This document shows, in pieces, positions 48,601 to 59,521 of a stretch of DNA of 64,000 bases (the stretch's first letter is position 1; every line of letters starts with the position of its first letter). The DNA lies in assembly GCA_000328365.1 (NCBI GenBank), contig KB302742.1, positions 1-64,000 of the forward strand, read 5' to 3'. A program made the translations under genes and the position numbers. The notes under the pieces are model-generated. The model saw nothing but the letters and a program-made list of their open reading frames with translations. It made no database searches and was not told where the DNA came from. The DNA comes from Capitella teleta. Lineage: Eukaryota > Annelida > Polychaeta > Capitellidae.

Positions 48601-49801
48601 CAATGATGTCTATTCAAACGCCATCCAGTTGAACGACTTATTTCTGTAGAATTGCAATATGTGAGTTCCGATGGGATCGGATCCTTGAGTCTGTACTTTA
48701 GGTCTGTGAAATTTTACCAAGTTGTGTCCAAAAATAATTAAGAACCTTGGTGCTATTTTAACCCATTATTTTATGAAGACAGACACGTTATTATATGCCA
48801 GATGTTTGTAATTTGCCGTTTATATAGAAAATTTAACAGTCGGTTTTTTTAATATCAAGACTATATTCCTCTCTGATGTAATTTTAGCCCCTTTATTCAT
48901 AGGAAATTGTATATCACTTGTAATCATGTAATTCCGCTCTCTTTTTGGACCTCGTTGTTCGATTGCTTCCGCGATGATTGTTTTTATTAACCACCGTGTG
49001 TTTCCGCCTTGACAAGAAAATATTTGGGGTTTTTTTTTTCGGGGATTCTGAAAAAAGTTTTTAAAAGTTTGAACATTTTCATTTTACGGCATCGTCATAA
49101 TTATATCTAAAATGTTTATGGATAAAGTATCGCCCTACAATGACAGCAAATCGACAGATCTCACGGCTGGGCTTGGAATAACTGACTATGTATGAATTTT
49201 GTACATTTCGAACAATTCAATTTCCACACGCTGTCGCCTCTAAAAATGAACAAATTTATTGAAATTTATTTGCTGAAAATTACTGGAGTATTTGCTTGCA
49301 CAAGTAGTGCAACCATGTAAAAAAAACAAACAAACAAACAAACGAACAAACTAATCTACTATTATAATGCAAACCCTGAATTTGACATAATTGATGTAAC
49401 CAAGAGGTGTGATCCTTTTACACCTTATACATAAACTTACAGAAACTCGGAAGTGGACATCGTCATTTTCGGCGGTTGCTGCAGTAAGTGCTGGCATCAA
49501 ACATCAAAATGCGCATTACCTGCAATACATTAGGGAGGTCGGACCATTTTTTAAATGTACTAAAACCCCACAAGCTATATAGCTTAAATATTTTTGCATT
49601 TTTGAAATTCATCCAGGGATGCCAAAGTTATAGCCACTCAAAGCACAACACTGATCGCAAGTTTTCTGCCACCCGCGTTGCCAAGCATATACTTACTTAC
49701 CCAGCCAATAACACCAAATATATGCAAAATCACGAATGAGTGGAGGAGAAGAGAGGCAGCGAGAGCAAAGAGAGGATCGAAGATGAGGTGGAAAGATGCC
49801 A
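48601..49801. other. Intergenic AT-rich region
   Basis: Contains an (AAAC)n-like run near 49321-49345. No gene seen. Confidence 0.5.
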
Positions 49802-50020
49802 TCAAGAGAAGGCGGGAAGAATTGGGGTTAGAATAAATTGTATCAGCCCAATAAAGATCGGAGCGCGCGAGGAATTTGTGGAGGCCACCCGTCGATCGGG
49901 CGTGACGGACTGATGACGAAGCGAATGACCCGCGTGTGACCGCAGGATCAATTCTTTGTTGATCTCATTCCAATCAGTTGTGATTTCATGCAGAAAAAAT
50001 CGCTCAAATGTAGACTCCAT
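49802..50020 (-). pseudogene. Isolated second copy of the LRR gene's C-terminal motif
   Basis: The frame reads FLHEITTDWNEINKELILRS, which parallels WISTAWNDITEDMILRQH at the C-terminal cap of the adjacent leucine-rich-repeat protein. No leucine-rich repeats precede it. It is either a remnant of a tandem duplicate or an alternative terminal exon. Confidence 0.45.
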
Positions 50021-50217
50021 TCAATCTGTGCCGATTCACTTCAAAACATGGCATGTATTGTGTCTATACTTGTTTATGTTGTCAAATAAACTCATTCCTT
50101 CCAAGCTCCCACGATCAAACGGTTACGTAATTATAAGCAATCCACATCGGAAAGTTCTGTTGTTTACTACATCAGTATAAGTATGAACAAATCTATGACT
50201 CAAACATTGCCAGATTT

Positions 50218-50943
50218 TCACCTTTTCAGGTAAATTTCTATTGTAAAGAAAGCAATAATTATAAATAAAGTAAATCCTAACTCACAACAATGTTGTCTCA
50301 GGATCATGTCTTCAGTGATGTCATTCCACGCAGTCGAGATCCATTCGAAGGGATATTTGCAGGGAAAATTATCTATTTCCAGACTCAAACCTGTACGAAT
50401 CTGCTTCCACCAAATTGTGGCGTTGCAGCACTTCAGTGGATTGCCCTCCAAGTTGAGTACACTTAATAACGGCGTGTATTGGGTGAAGTCCGATAAGGTT
50501 GACAAGAGGTTGTTTGACAAATACAATTTCTCTAGTTTGGTCAGATAGCTGAGTTCTTCGATTGAAATCGTGGTTATTTTGTTTGACTCTATGAAAATAC
50601 GTGTCAAAGTTCCACTCACTTCGCGTAGATCCGGAAACGCGGTCAATGCATTGTCATTTAGATAAAGCAATTTCAAAATTGTTCCTTTAAAGCAACCTTT
50701 CTCGATAGATGTGATTTTGTTCCTAATCAGGAACAGATCATTGAGATTATAGTACTTATCGTTGAAGTCACTTTGCCGAATGCTTGTTATTTGATTCCCT
50801 TGAAGCAGAAGATGGTCGACTGACGAGGAGATAGTTTCAGGAACAGATGTCAGGCCTCTATTACCGAGCTCCACCCGGGAACTGAATATCTCCCCGACAT
50901 TCGCCAGGTAAACGATTAGCAAGAACGAGTGACGCAGCTTCAT
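50218..50943 (-). CDS. Leucine-rich-repeat single-pass membrane protein
   Basis: 241 residues in one exon. Signal peptide at 1-22 (MKLRHSFLLIVYLANVGEIF). About five to six LRRs from 28 to 165 (LLLQGNQITSI, LFLIRNKITSIEKGCF, LLYLNDNALTAFP, LYLSNNLLSTLSDF, VLNLEGNPL). A C-terminal cap with LEGNPLKCC, WWKQI, FPCKYPFEW and HCC, then a hydrophobic helix (LGFTLFIIIAFFTIEIYL) and a two-residue basic end. It probably sits at the cell surface with almost no cytoplasmic tail. The CC pairs in the cap are slightly unusual. Ligand unknown. It lies between the two GGNV/Ly6 genes on the same strand. Confidence 0.85.
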   Translation of the reverse strand: MKLRHSFLLIVYLANVGEIFSSRVELGNRGLTSVPETISSSVDHLLLQGNQITSIRQSDFNDKYYNLNDLFLIRNKITSIEKGCFKGTILKLLYLNDNALTAFPDLREVSGTLTRIFIESNKITTISIEELSYLTKLEKLYLSNNLLSTLSDFTQYTPLLSVLNLEGNPLKCCNATIWWKQIRTGLSLEIDNFPCKYPFEWISTAWNDITEDMILRQHCCELGFTLFIIIAFFTIEIYLKR

Positions 50944-53611
50944 GGTGTGGAATGAGAGCTGAATGGTACAACCTTTCTCTCTTATGCTGATCTCTTGTTG
51001 CGAAGAGACAAGTGGCCGTTTCTGTTGTTTGTTTGGGACTCACTATGGAAACATGCAACAACTGTTTTCTGGAGAACATGAATAATTAATTGGCTGTTAA
51101 GAACTAAAGTTTTAAAAGCAGTCCCAAAGACGAAAACGATAAGAGAATTTGAAAAAGGTCATGAAAAATTTGCAATAATAGATGGACGAGTGGTGTTCAG
51201 ACCGCATAAGTTATGAGAGGATGGCAGCAAGACGAAAAAACATCTCAATGATTGAAGGAACTTCGATCATTTGGATAGATATTTCTATGGAGGAAATCAA
51301 TAGAAGAGGGAGTGACATTGTCACTGAGTGTGGAATTTCAGTTTCTTGTTTGATTTACCAATGTAACTTTTGGTAATCACTACTCTTTAACTTATCAATT
51401 TTAAACCATGATTATGTGCTTGGTGCAGTTACACCTTTATATATATTATGTATACTTTCGTCGTTTTTCTTTTCTTCTTTAGGGTGGGGGTGGGGGGTTT
51501 TTATTCCTCTCCTTTTCTTTCTTTGTAGTTTGTTAAATCGGTACAACATTGTTTGATTCAACCATACTTTTTAAATTAATCGTTCAATTCCTAATTAACG
51601 GAGGGCATTCTGACATATTTTTCTTGGCATAATTATTCCATGTATGACCTTTTCAAAGAAATTAGGTTCATGTTATATTCAACATAAAACCATGGATAAT
51701 AAACATTAATTGTTTTATGATTTGGCATTAGACAAACTGTCGCCCATTTGACACGATTTCGATTATTAATATCTGCCCTTAGAGGTCAAAGGTCGTACAA
51801 ACGACTCCACGGAGTTGCCCATGCGAATTCCTGTCTGTTTCCTGCAAAGAGTGTCAAAGACCTCCTTCCACCCACAATCACAACGTCAAGAACAAAATAT
51901 TTCTGATTGTCCTTTAATTAGTTTGTGCTCATCATTATTCAGTTGTGCCATTATAGTGAAGCATAGTTTAATTAATCAGCGATCAATCTAGCAATCATTA
52001 ACATATATTATACATGCTGTCTGATATGCTCATTAATTGTGATTGCATACATAGCCAATGCTTATTTTTTATGTAATGCAAGTAACATGACGCAATAACT
52101 TAGACTCATATTATGATGAATGACGCTCCGTTCTGACATAAATTTGTCATGGAACACAGCCCATTCGTGAAATACGAGATGAACAGTCACATCAACAACC
52201 GCATCTGTGCACTCTCACTCATTTCATAACTCATTAATTAAACACACTTCAATGCTTCAATTACGAAATCACTCGAGCTTCAAATAATGTATCAGAGTCT
52301 AGAGATGTGTGAGTACTGTATAATACCGGATTTCTGATTTCGGTAAATCGCTAGCGATCATTGTGTTGGATCGATATTACGATGATGCATACCCATTGGA
52401 ACAATATAGCTCCATGAGTATTACCTCGGTCAATATCGCTTGACCTTCGTTTCTTTTGTAACATGTGAAACCAATGATGTGACAACTGGGGTTGAACATA
52501 ATTCATAATTATTGATCGTGCACCTGTAATTCAATCAAATTCGTGAAGATGAACTTACTTGACAGGTTCTGAGCAGGTGTTCAATTCTTTATTATATTTT
52601 ACTTTCTACTGCTACAACGATTGATTGTTTAATGCGTAATTAACTAATTAATTATGTGCTGTGGGGGTGGTAGGGTCGCGTGTAGCTATCTGATTAATTA
52701 TTTTGTTAAATATTTCGGTCGTAATGTTTATCTTTAATTCATACTCAGCAATGTGTTGCCATTGTGAGGAGCATGGCTCGTTTCGGTTTTGCGGAGATTG
52801 AAAATTAATTTCTTGAATCGCCGAATACAAACTATTTTTCAGGTATAAACAGAGAAATAATCATCCTCTGGTTGACCTGTGGTAGCATTTAAACCACGGG
52901 CCAGATCAGCTTCTGTCTCGTAAATACTCTGTGATCAGAGTTTTGAAAGACGCTTACACAAGGTGCCCAGACCGATACTCAGACAAGTTCTTGACCTTCC
53001 CGAATCATTCCTCCACCATGCACAGGTACGCACAGGTAGTCGGCTTGAGTGCATGCAGGCAAGTCAACAAAGGACACCGATTCAAAGTTCAAATATTATT
53101 TAAAATCATCTCAATAAAATTTAACAGCAATAAGGTCAAATGGTTATTATATTTTAATATTGTGTAACGAGACGAAAAATACAATAAATAACAAACACAA
53201 TTAAAGGATTTTAAGTCGATCCTAATGAGCAACATATAAAAGACGGTGTGGGAATGACGCAAACTAAGTAAGTATGCGCCATGTGTTTCTCGGGTTGTTG
53301 CTAATTGTATTATAATCAGAGATTTGTTCAATGTAAATTTAAGGGTTTTTTAATATCCTCATGTCATTTGGCTGACTAAGGATGACGAAGTCGATCTCAA
53401 TGGTGTATGACTAACCGCCGCTTTCATTGTATATTTTCATATACACACGTCACCCGTTAACATTGTTCACACGATATAGTAATAAAGGTTATTTCTCCTC
53501 AGTCTCCTCTATCTTAAACAATAACCCACCAATTAAATGCGCATATGTTTTATTCAATCAGAATCCATAAGCAGTTCAAAATTTCATAATCACGAGTTGT
53601 CATGGGAAATT
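50944..53611. other. Intergenic AT-rich region
   Basis: Contains a G-rich tract near 51483-51500 and otherwise AT-rich sequence. I see no gene. The 3' end of the GGNV/Ly6 paralogue lies at its right edge. Confidence 0.5.
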
Positions 53612-56600
53612 TTATTCCTTAGCAACGAAACTTCGCATGCGGTGGTTCCTGCGACTTCTAAAGACGTAATGTTCGTTCTTCTTCATTTCGCAGATGTACA
53701 CTTCGCAGAGTGTTCTTCCGTAATGGGCGACATTTCCATGCAGCATGCAGGCCAGGTTCAAACATGAATCTTTGGAATGGTCTCGCTGATTGGCTACCTG
53801 GACACAAGATGGCGTCATTTCACGCTTAGTTTTGTCTTCTTTGACTTCCTGGAACTTGTTCATACATTCTGGAAATAAGAAGATTCGATGAAGGCAAATA
53901 TATTTTTTCTATTAATACGGATTACTATTCACTTTTATAGGTAAACATTTGGTGACTGTAGACCGGTTGTCACACCAGATGAAAGCCGACGAGGAAAGAT
54001 AATTAGAATGGTGAAAGGGAAGAGGTAGATGGTGCATTAAATGAAGGAAGCAAGAATGAGCTGAGAATTTCTTCACCGGATGCTTCTATGTGTGATGTTA
54101 TTATAATGTTATTATAATGTTATTGTAATGTTATTATAATGTTATTGTAATGTTATTATAATGATCGTTTAATGGAGCGTTGGTAGAACTATTGGAATGG
54201 TAAGATAAAGGAGATGTGACGACTAAAATCAAAGAAGGAAGACCGTAAACCATAATTATAAGAACATGTTCAAATGACTCCTAGCTAGTTGCTTGTTTTG
54301 CTTTCACAATAATCGAGATATCAATCAATGCAACAATCACCCCATTGAAGCCACTTATGTTGCCCTTGACCGGAAGTGACGCGGGTCAGCAAGACAGGTG
54401 GCATATGGTGGTCTCACTCGTGTTGACTTAACTCGACCATAAAACGGCAAACCGAGCGCGAAATCTCAAGTGCATTACATACTGAATTTTAATGACCAAC
54501 CACAAAGAGACTGTAATTGCACAACTGGTCGAACATGCGGAATCTGCTAAGAATGATATGCTTTAATAGACTGCAGAGCTGGGCGAGATGCACTCGGGGT
54601 TGGCGGAAAACTAGCTCACAATGATAAAGTTCCAGTCGTAGAATTAACGCAAAACTAGCGTGCTGCCCAAAAAGCGCCATTTTGCCGCTCGATTTCAAAA
54701 CAGAACGACAACCAATGAAACAATGGGCCAATTTCTGATCATCAGATTGGTCACGATTATTGATATGAATATTCATGAGCCTCACTTGTATCAAAAGCGG
54801 CGTGGCATTCGTGAACTTTCCCTGGTTCCCCGTAAAGGCAGGTTTCGCATGTCTGTGAACCATCCTCGCGAGTGGCGCAGGCTGCGTAACTGTTTGGGTC
54901 CCACGCAGACTCGTAGCACTTGGAGCGACTAGTGCAGCCGCGGATGACATTGGTCAACTGGCCTTTCTGGTCCAGTGTTTGCTCGTATTGACATACGTCC
55001 TGAAAATAATTAAAGCCATAGTTTAAATCTGAAACAAGTAACGCAATACTTTATTTTTCTCTGGAAGTTTTAAAAAATCCAGGTATCTAAGTTTATAAGT
55101 AAAATAATGGACTGTGATATACACTATAATAATAACATCAATGGAAAGCGATCGGATTTTCGAGTATCCCGTTCCGGATAAAGATGTGCTTGCATCTCTA
55201 GTTTAAACCCTACCTGGCCTTTCTTGCAGTCCTGCATGCGACCTTTCTTCCAGCAGTCATCTTCGTTTTTCTCGTCGCAAGTGAAACAGGAAAGGATTCG
55301 ATCCCCCAGCAAAGTACAGGGAAACTCATGAGCTATTTAAAGACAAATAACATTAATGAATAATAGCATTATAAAGAAGTAAAATCTATCAAGGATAAAG
55401 AAAAAAAAATAATGGCCACATTCTTTTACATTGGTAGAGAATTGCGGCAATAAAAAAAAATGTAAGACTATTGCTTTTGATGGTGCTTAATTAATGATTA
55501 TGCGAGTGCAGGTTGTCAATAAGACCTCAACTCACCCAAAACAACGATTCCCCATCCATGATCAATGTCCCTCAGTCTGAGATCCGCAATTCCAGCGCCG
55601 GTTGCCTCGCACTTATGAACTCGACAGTGTGAATTTTGGCGATGAGTGACAACATTGCCTCCAATAGCCATAGCCAGTCGTTGACATGCCCCCATGGAGT
55701 ACCCGATATCTTCCTGAGCTAGCAGTGGACATTCCACCTCTTTGCCATCATTCACGTGCATGACCATTGTCCATCCTTCTTGGCTTTCTGTGAATAAATA
55801 AACCAACAAGTATTGCTCATGCTGGATTTACTACGATTTGAGATATATAGATTGCATAATAAAGACGATAGGCGACACAATCCAATTGCTAAACCCCAAT
55901 TAATTGACATTGACGGTTGATCTCACCGTGAAGTCTAGCAGTCTTCAGATGCGGGTGTGTAGGGTAGCAACGGTGGTGCAGTCCGTAGAAGCCATAACCA
56001 CAGTGTTTGCATCCTGAGACCAGATCGTCTCCGTCGTAATCGACGCGATGGCATTCTCCAATGTTGCCCCACATGGAATCGGTGCACTCATCTTGAGGGA
56101 CGCACCCTCGTGACACGTTCCACGTTCGGCCCTTTTGGTCAGTCTCGACATAATGACCACACCTGGACTGTGGAAGAAAAGAAAATCAACATGCTGGCTT
56201 CTTTCAACCTGGAAAATAGCTCACGTTGTCTTGGAGACATGGTTCAAAATGTCCAACGCGAGAACAAGTGTCTTCGTCAGGGACGTCCGTGCAAGTCCAA
56301 CAGGCTAGGAGTCGGTCGTTGGCCGAATTGCACATCAGCTTATCCTCTGTGGAGAATCATGAAGGATTAAATATTTTGAAAAGAAAGTGATTATCGTGAG
56401 AGTATAAATTAGTTTATATTCTGACCGGCATCGCTGAGGAGAATGTTGAATCCCTCGTGTGACTCCTCCAGTTTCAAATCTCCGTTTTGACAGCTCAGCA
56501 CGTGGCATTCGTTGTCTTCAAAATCGTCCTTTGACTCTTTGAAATTGATAACATTGCCGCCATACCTGGAAGTATAAACATTCATACAGCACTTTGTTGT

Positions 56601-57170
56601 CACGTGCGGTTGCTACAATCGGCCTGTTATTTGACCACTCAGTTTAATTAGAAATCCACATGTCTGCTGCACAATAAGAGGACGAATATAAACTCTATCG
56701 CACGAACCAGTACAACCCCAGAAAGAAATAAACTGTTATCCAAGGGAATCGATCTTCCTTTGGACTGAAAATCCTATGCTTAATTAACATTTGAGCAAAA
56801 CAGAGCAGCATTTAAGAGGCATCAATCGTTCAAGTCATGACGCACTGGAATGTGATTCACTGAGAATCATAACGCATTACAAAGTGAAACGCGAATATGC
56901 GTGAATCATAAGGCATCCACAACGTACTTGCAGGTTAGCGTCTTGCAGTGATCCAATGTGTAGTGGAACCCCTTCAGAACCCGGATGGCTGTGCAGCCGG
57001 AGATTTTTTTGTCACCGGTTGTGTAGAGTTTATGGAAACGCCTCACGCACGCTGAAGGGAGACGAAATAAACCATTGAGGCCGCGATATGTGCTGACATT
57101 ACTTACACACGGGAGTGGCATCGATGTATGGAAGAGCGCACAGCAGCAGGAAAGCTCCAAATCGCAGCAT
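53612..57170 (-). CDS. Secreted GGNV/Ly6 repeat protein (stand-alone paralogue), 9 coding exons
   Basis: Exons in protein order: 57107-57170, 56928-57051, 56426-56565, 56225-56346, 55927-56167, 55536-55787, 55214-55332, 54786-54999, 53612-53868. Phases agree throughout, giving 510 residues. Order: signal peptide (MLRFGAFLLLCALPYIDA), GGNV (split by an intron inside CKYGGNV), Ly6 (ACWTCTDVP...EPC; NVSRGC...CKHCGYG), GGNV (ACQRLAMAIGGNV), Ly6 (SCFTCDEK...DC; VIRGC...CETCLYG), GGNV (CLNLACMLHGNV). The last module has lost the G-aromatic end and finishes SFVAKE. AATAAA overlaps the stop codon. Modules and intron phases mirror the N-terminus of the giant mosaic gene about 7 kb away, so the two are paralogues. 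Function unknown; a secreted, cysteine-rich recognition or matrix role is plausible. Confidence 0.82.
54091..54161. repeat. ATGTTATTATA-type 11-12-bp microsatellite
   Basis: Six or seven units of AATGTTATT(A/G)T in an intron of the GGNV/Ly6 gene. Confidence 0.8.
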
Positions 57171-57561
57171 TTTGGCTATAAATTATTAATCAGTCAATAA
57201 TGAGATCAATAACACAGGCACTTGTATGTGTAATAAGCTACAGTCATTTTCGCTCAGTTCAACAAAATGTAGAGTCTACTAAAAAATGTACCTTCCGTTG
57301 TTTATTCATCACACTTGCTCTGATTAGGCCGTAATTGCTCCAATCATTCTCAATAGTATTCTCATCATCAATTATTGCTAAGAGTAATGAATCCCAGTTT
57401 ACACATACATGCACATTATAGAAATTGTCTCTATTCTAGAGACTCTTTTAAGAGTTTCAACTCTTTCCTGCAGATCCCCCAGTCAACCATTGGGTGTGGG
57501 GACTTCTAGTGGACGGCGTACAAGTTACGAAAATTCAAAAAGTACAACAGATTGTACTCAC

Positions 57562-57613
57562 CTCCAATTCGAGATTTTCCTTTAACTTGCACCACTCCAA
57601 TGTCGCCCTTATA
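57562..57613 (-). promoter_or_regulatory. TATA promoter and short non-coding first exon of the GGNV/Ly6 gene
   Basis: On the - strand TTTATAAG (TATAAG at 57613-57608) is followed about 30 bases later by a short leader ending TTGGAG and the donor GTGAGT at 57561. The leader would splice to the TTTATAG acceptor six bases before the ATG at 57170. Confidence 0.5.
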
Positions 57614-59521
57614 AACTAACCATCACCAAGAGCCAGATTGGATAATATTTGCTCACAGAAAACTGAATTAATTGTAATTGTTTTTTGATCGTGTTGGTAC
57701 CAGGTTGTGGCGCATAAATTAAACGTCAACCCAATCTTATTTATGCAGGTGTTGCGATTAAAGTTTGCATGTACTTTTGAAAATAGGTTTTAAATTGGTT
57801 TAATCCCTCTGAGTATTGAATAAACTCTGAATGATGCGGTTAAATGCGGTTAAATTGCAGTTAAATCCATCCGTATATCTTTTGGAATATAAATGTCATG
57901 TGATACATTTTAGCCCAACAAATATTGTTTTTGGTGCAATCGATTCGTCATTCAACATATTCCAGTCCAACCCTGGTCACGTGGACCCAGTACATTTATC
58001 AATTCCAAACAATTAAATTTAGGACGACAACGATGATGACGATGACGATGATGACAATGACGATGATGACGACGACGACGACGGCAGGGGCGTAGCCAGG
58101 GCGGGGCGGCGCCTCGGTTAAAAAAAAAAAAAAAAAAAAAAAAATTAAGAAAGTATTAAAAATTGTTTAAAAAAACTGAATTGCTTGCTTGAAATAATTT
58201 CTCTGGAAATTACCCCTTTTGCAAGTTTCATCAGAACTGTCTATAGTATATGTATTATTAGTATTGTTATTGATCTGTAACATTATGAATGCGCCACACT
58301 ATTCAGAGAGATTCCGTCCCGTATAGCCTAGTAAACTTAATGCATTTACCCCGACATTCCTAGATACTTGTAAGTGCCAATACCTTCGGTTATTTGCCTC
58401 ATTTGCATAATCAGAGAGCATATCTCACGTCGCAAAGAAATCATTTTAGCGCCATATAATTTAGATACACGAAGCACTCGCAAGGTATTTGTAACATTTG
58501 GACTGTAATTAATTAATTAATTAATTAATTAATTAATTAATTAATTAATTAATTAATTAATTAATTAATTGATGTCCAAAATCCTCACTCGTAAAAGACC
58601 TTACTTCCGTAAAGTATGCAAACTTTAATCTTAGTTCCATCCAGATTAGTGATTGTCAATATTATGAATCAAAACATATTATACATGTAAGAGTGATTAA
58701 AATATGTCTCTGAACCAGAAGTGTACATTAAAGAGGACCTCTGATTGTTTTGAACTAGTAATTAACGCGTGATAGAAGATGCATCCTAAAAAAAAGTACG
58801 TCTTTTGACTGATATACTTTTAGGCAATACGCTTGCTGTGGGATAATTCATAGATATATCGAATTGAGGTTCAAAATCTCGCTTTCTTTTTGCGTTCGAT
58901 TTCAGACTGTTGTGACGTGACAAACGTAATTCTCCTATTGTTAAAAGTGGGAGCCATCGAGTGAGCAGATCTTTCGGCAGTTCTCATAAAAAAATCCCAC
59001 AATCATCTCGTTTCAAGCTACATGTATATTCAGCCTGAGCAGGAAATTTGCATTTTAACTTGTCTTGAATATCATTCACAGTTGACCAAAGTTTTCAAAA
59101 ATGGTCTCTAGTCACTCACAAATGCCCATAGTATCGATCTAAATATGTTCAGAAATGAACAGGAGTCCGCTTTAAAATAAAGGGATTCGCGGGATTTGAT
59201 GTTTAAAAATAAAACCAAACTAAACATTTCATTTTTATTCACATAAACATTCAAAACGAACATAGTATATAACACATATCTACACAAATTATATTCACAC
59301 ACAAATGGTCTCTGCCGGCGAATCAAAAGTCATAATAAATCAGTTCAAATCGCACGAAGAATGAATTAAAGTCAAACAGAAAGCTGGCATCATCCCTGGG
59401 AGAAAGTTGAGTGAATTCACTTGCAATAACCTACGCTATTGTCAGAATACACTCAGCACCAATCTAATAACAACTGTTCTGTGTTTGGGTATACTTTTCT
59501 TTCATTGGCTGAGGTCACACA
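57614..59521. other. Intergenic region between the GGNV/Ly6 gene and Meox
   Basis: Holds a GAC/GAT trinucleotide tract (58020-58084), a hAT-like end, a poly(A) run (58119-58144), a (TTAA)n tract (about 58508-58570), and TTTATT at 59234-59239, which is AATAAA for the Meox transcript. The two genes flanking it are on the same strand. Confidence 0.55.
58085..58118 (+). mobile_element. Solo hAT-like terminal sequence
   Basis: CAGGGGCGTAGCCAGGG is typical of hAT-type transposon termini. No opposite terminus is found nearby and a poly(A) run follows at once, so this is a truncated end. Confidence 0.4.

Noticed and set aside
54489-54950. 153-codon - strand frame over Ly6 exon 8
   Set aside because: It is a frame shadow. 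The true frame gives the Ly6 pattern VIRGCTSRSKC with correct phases.
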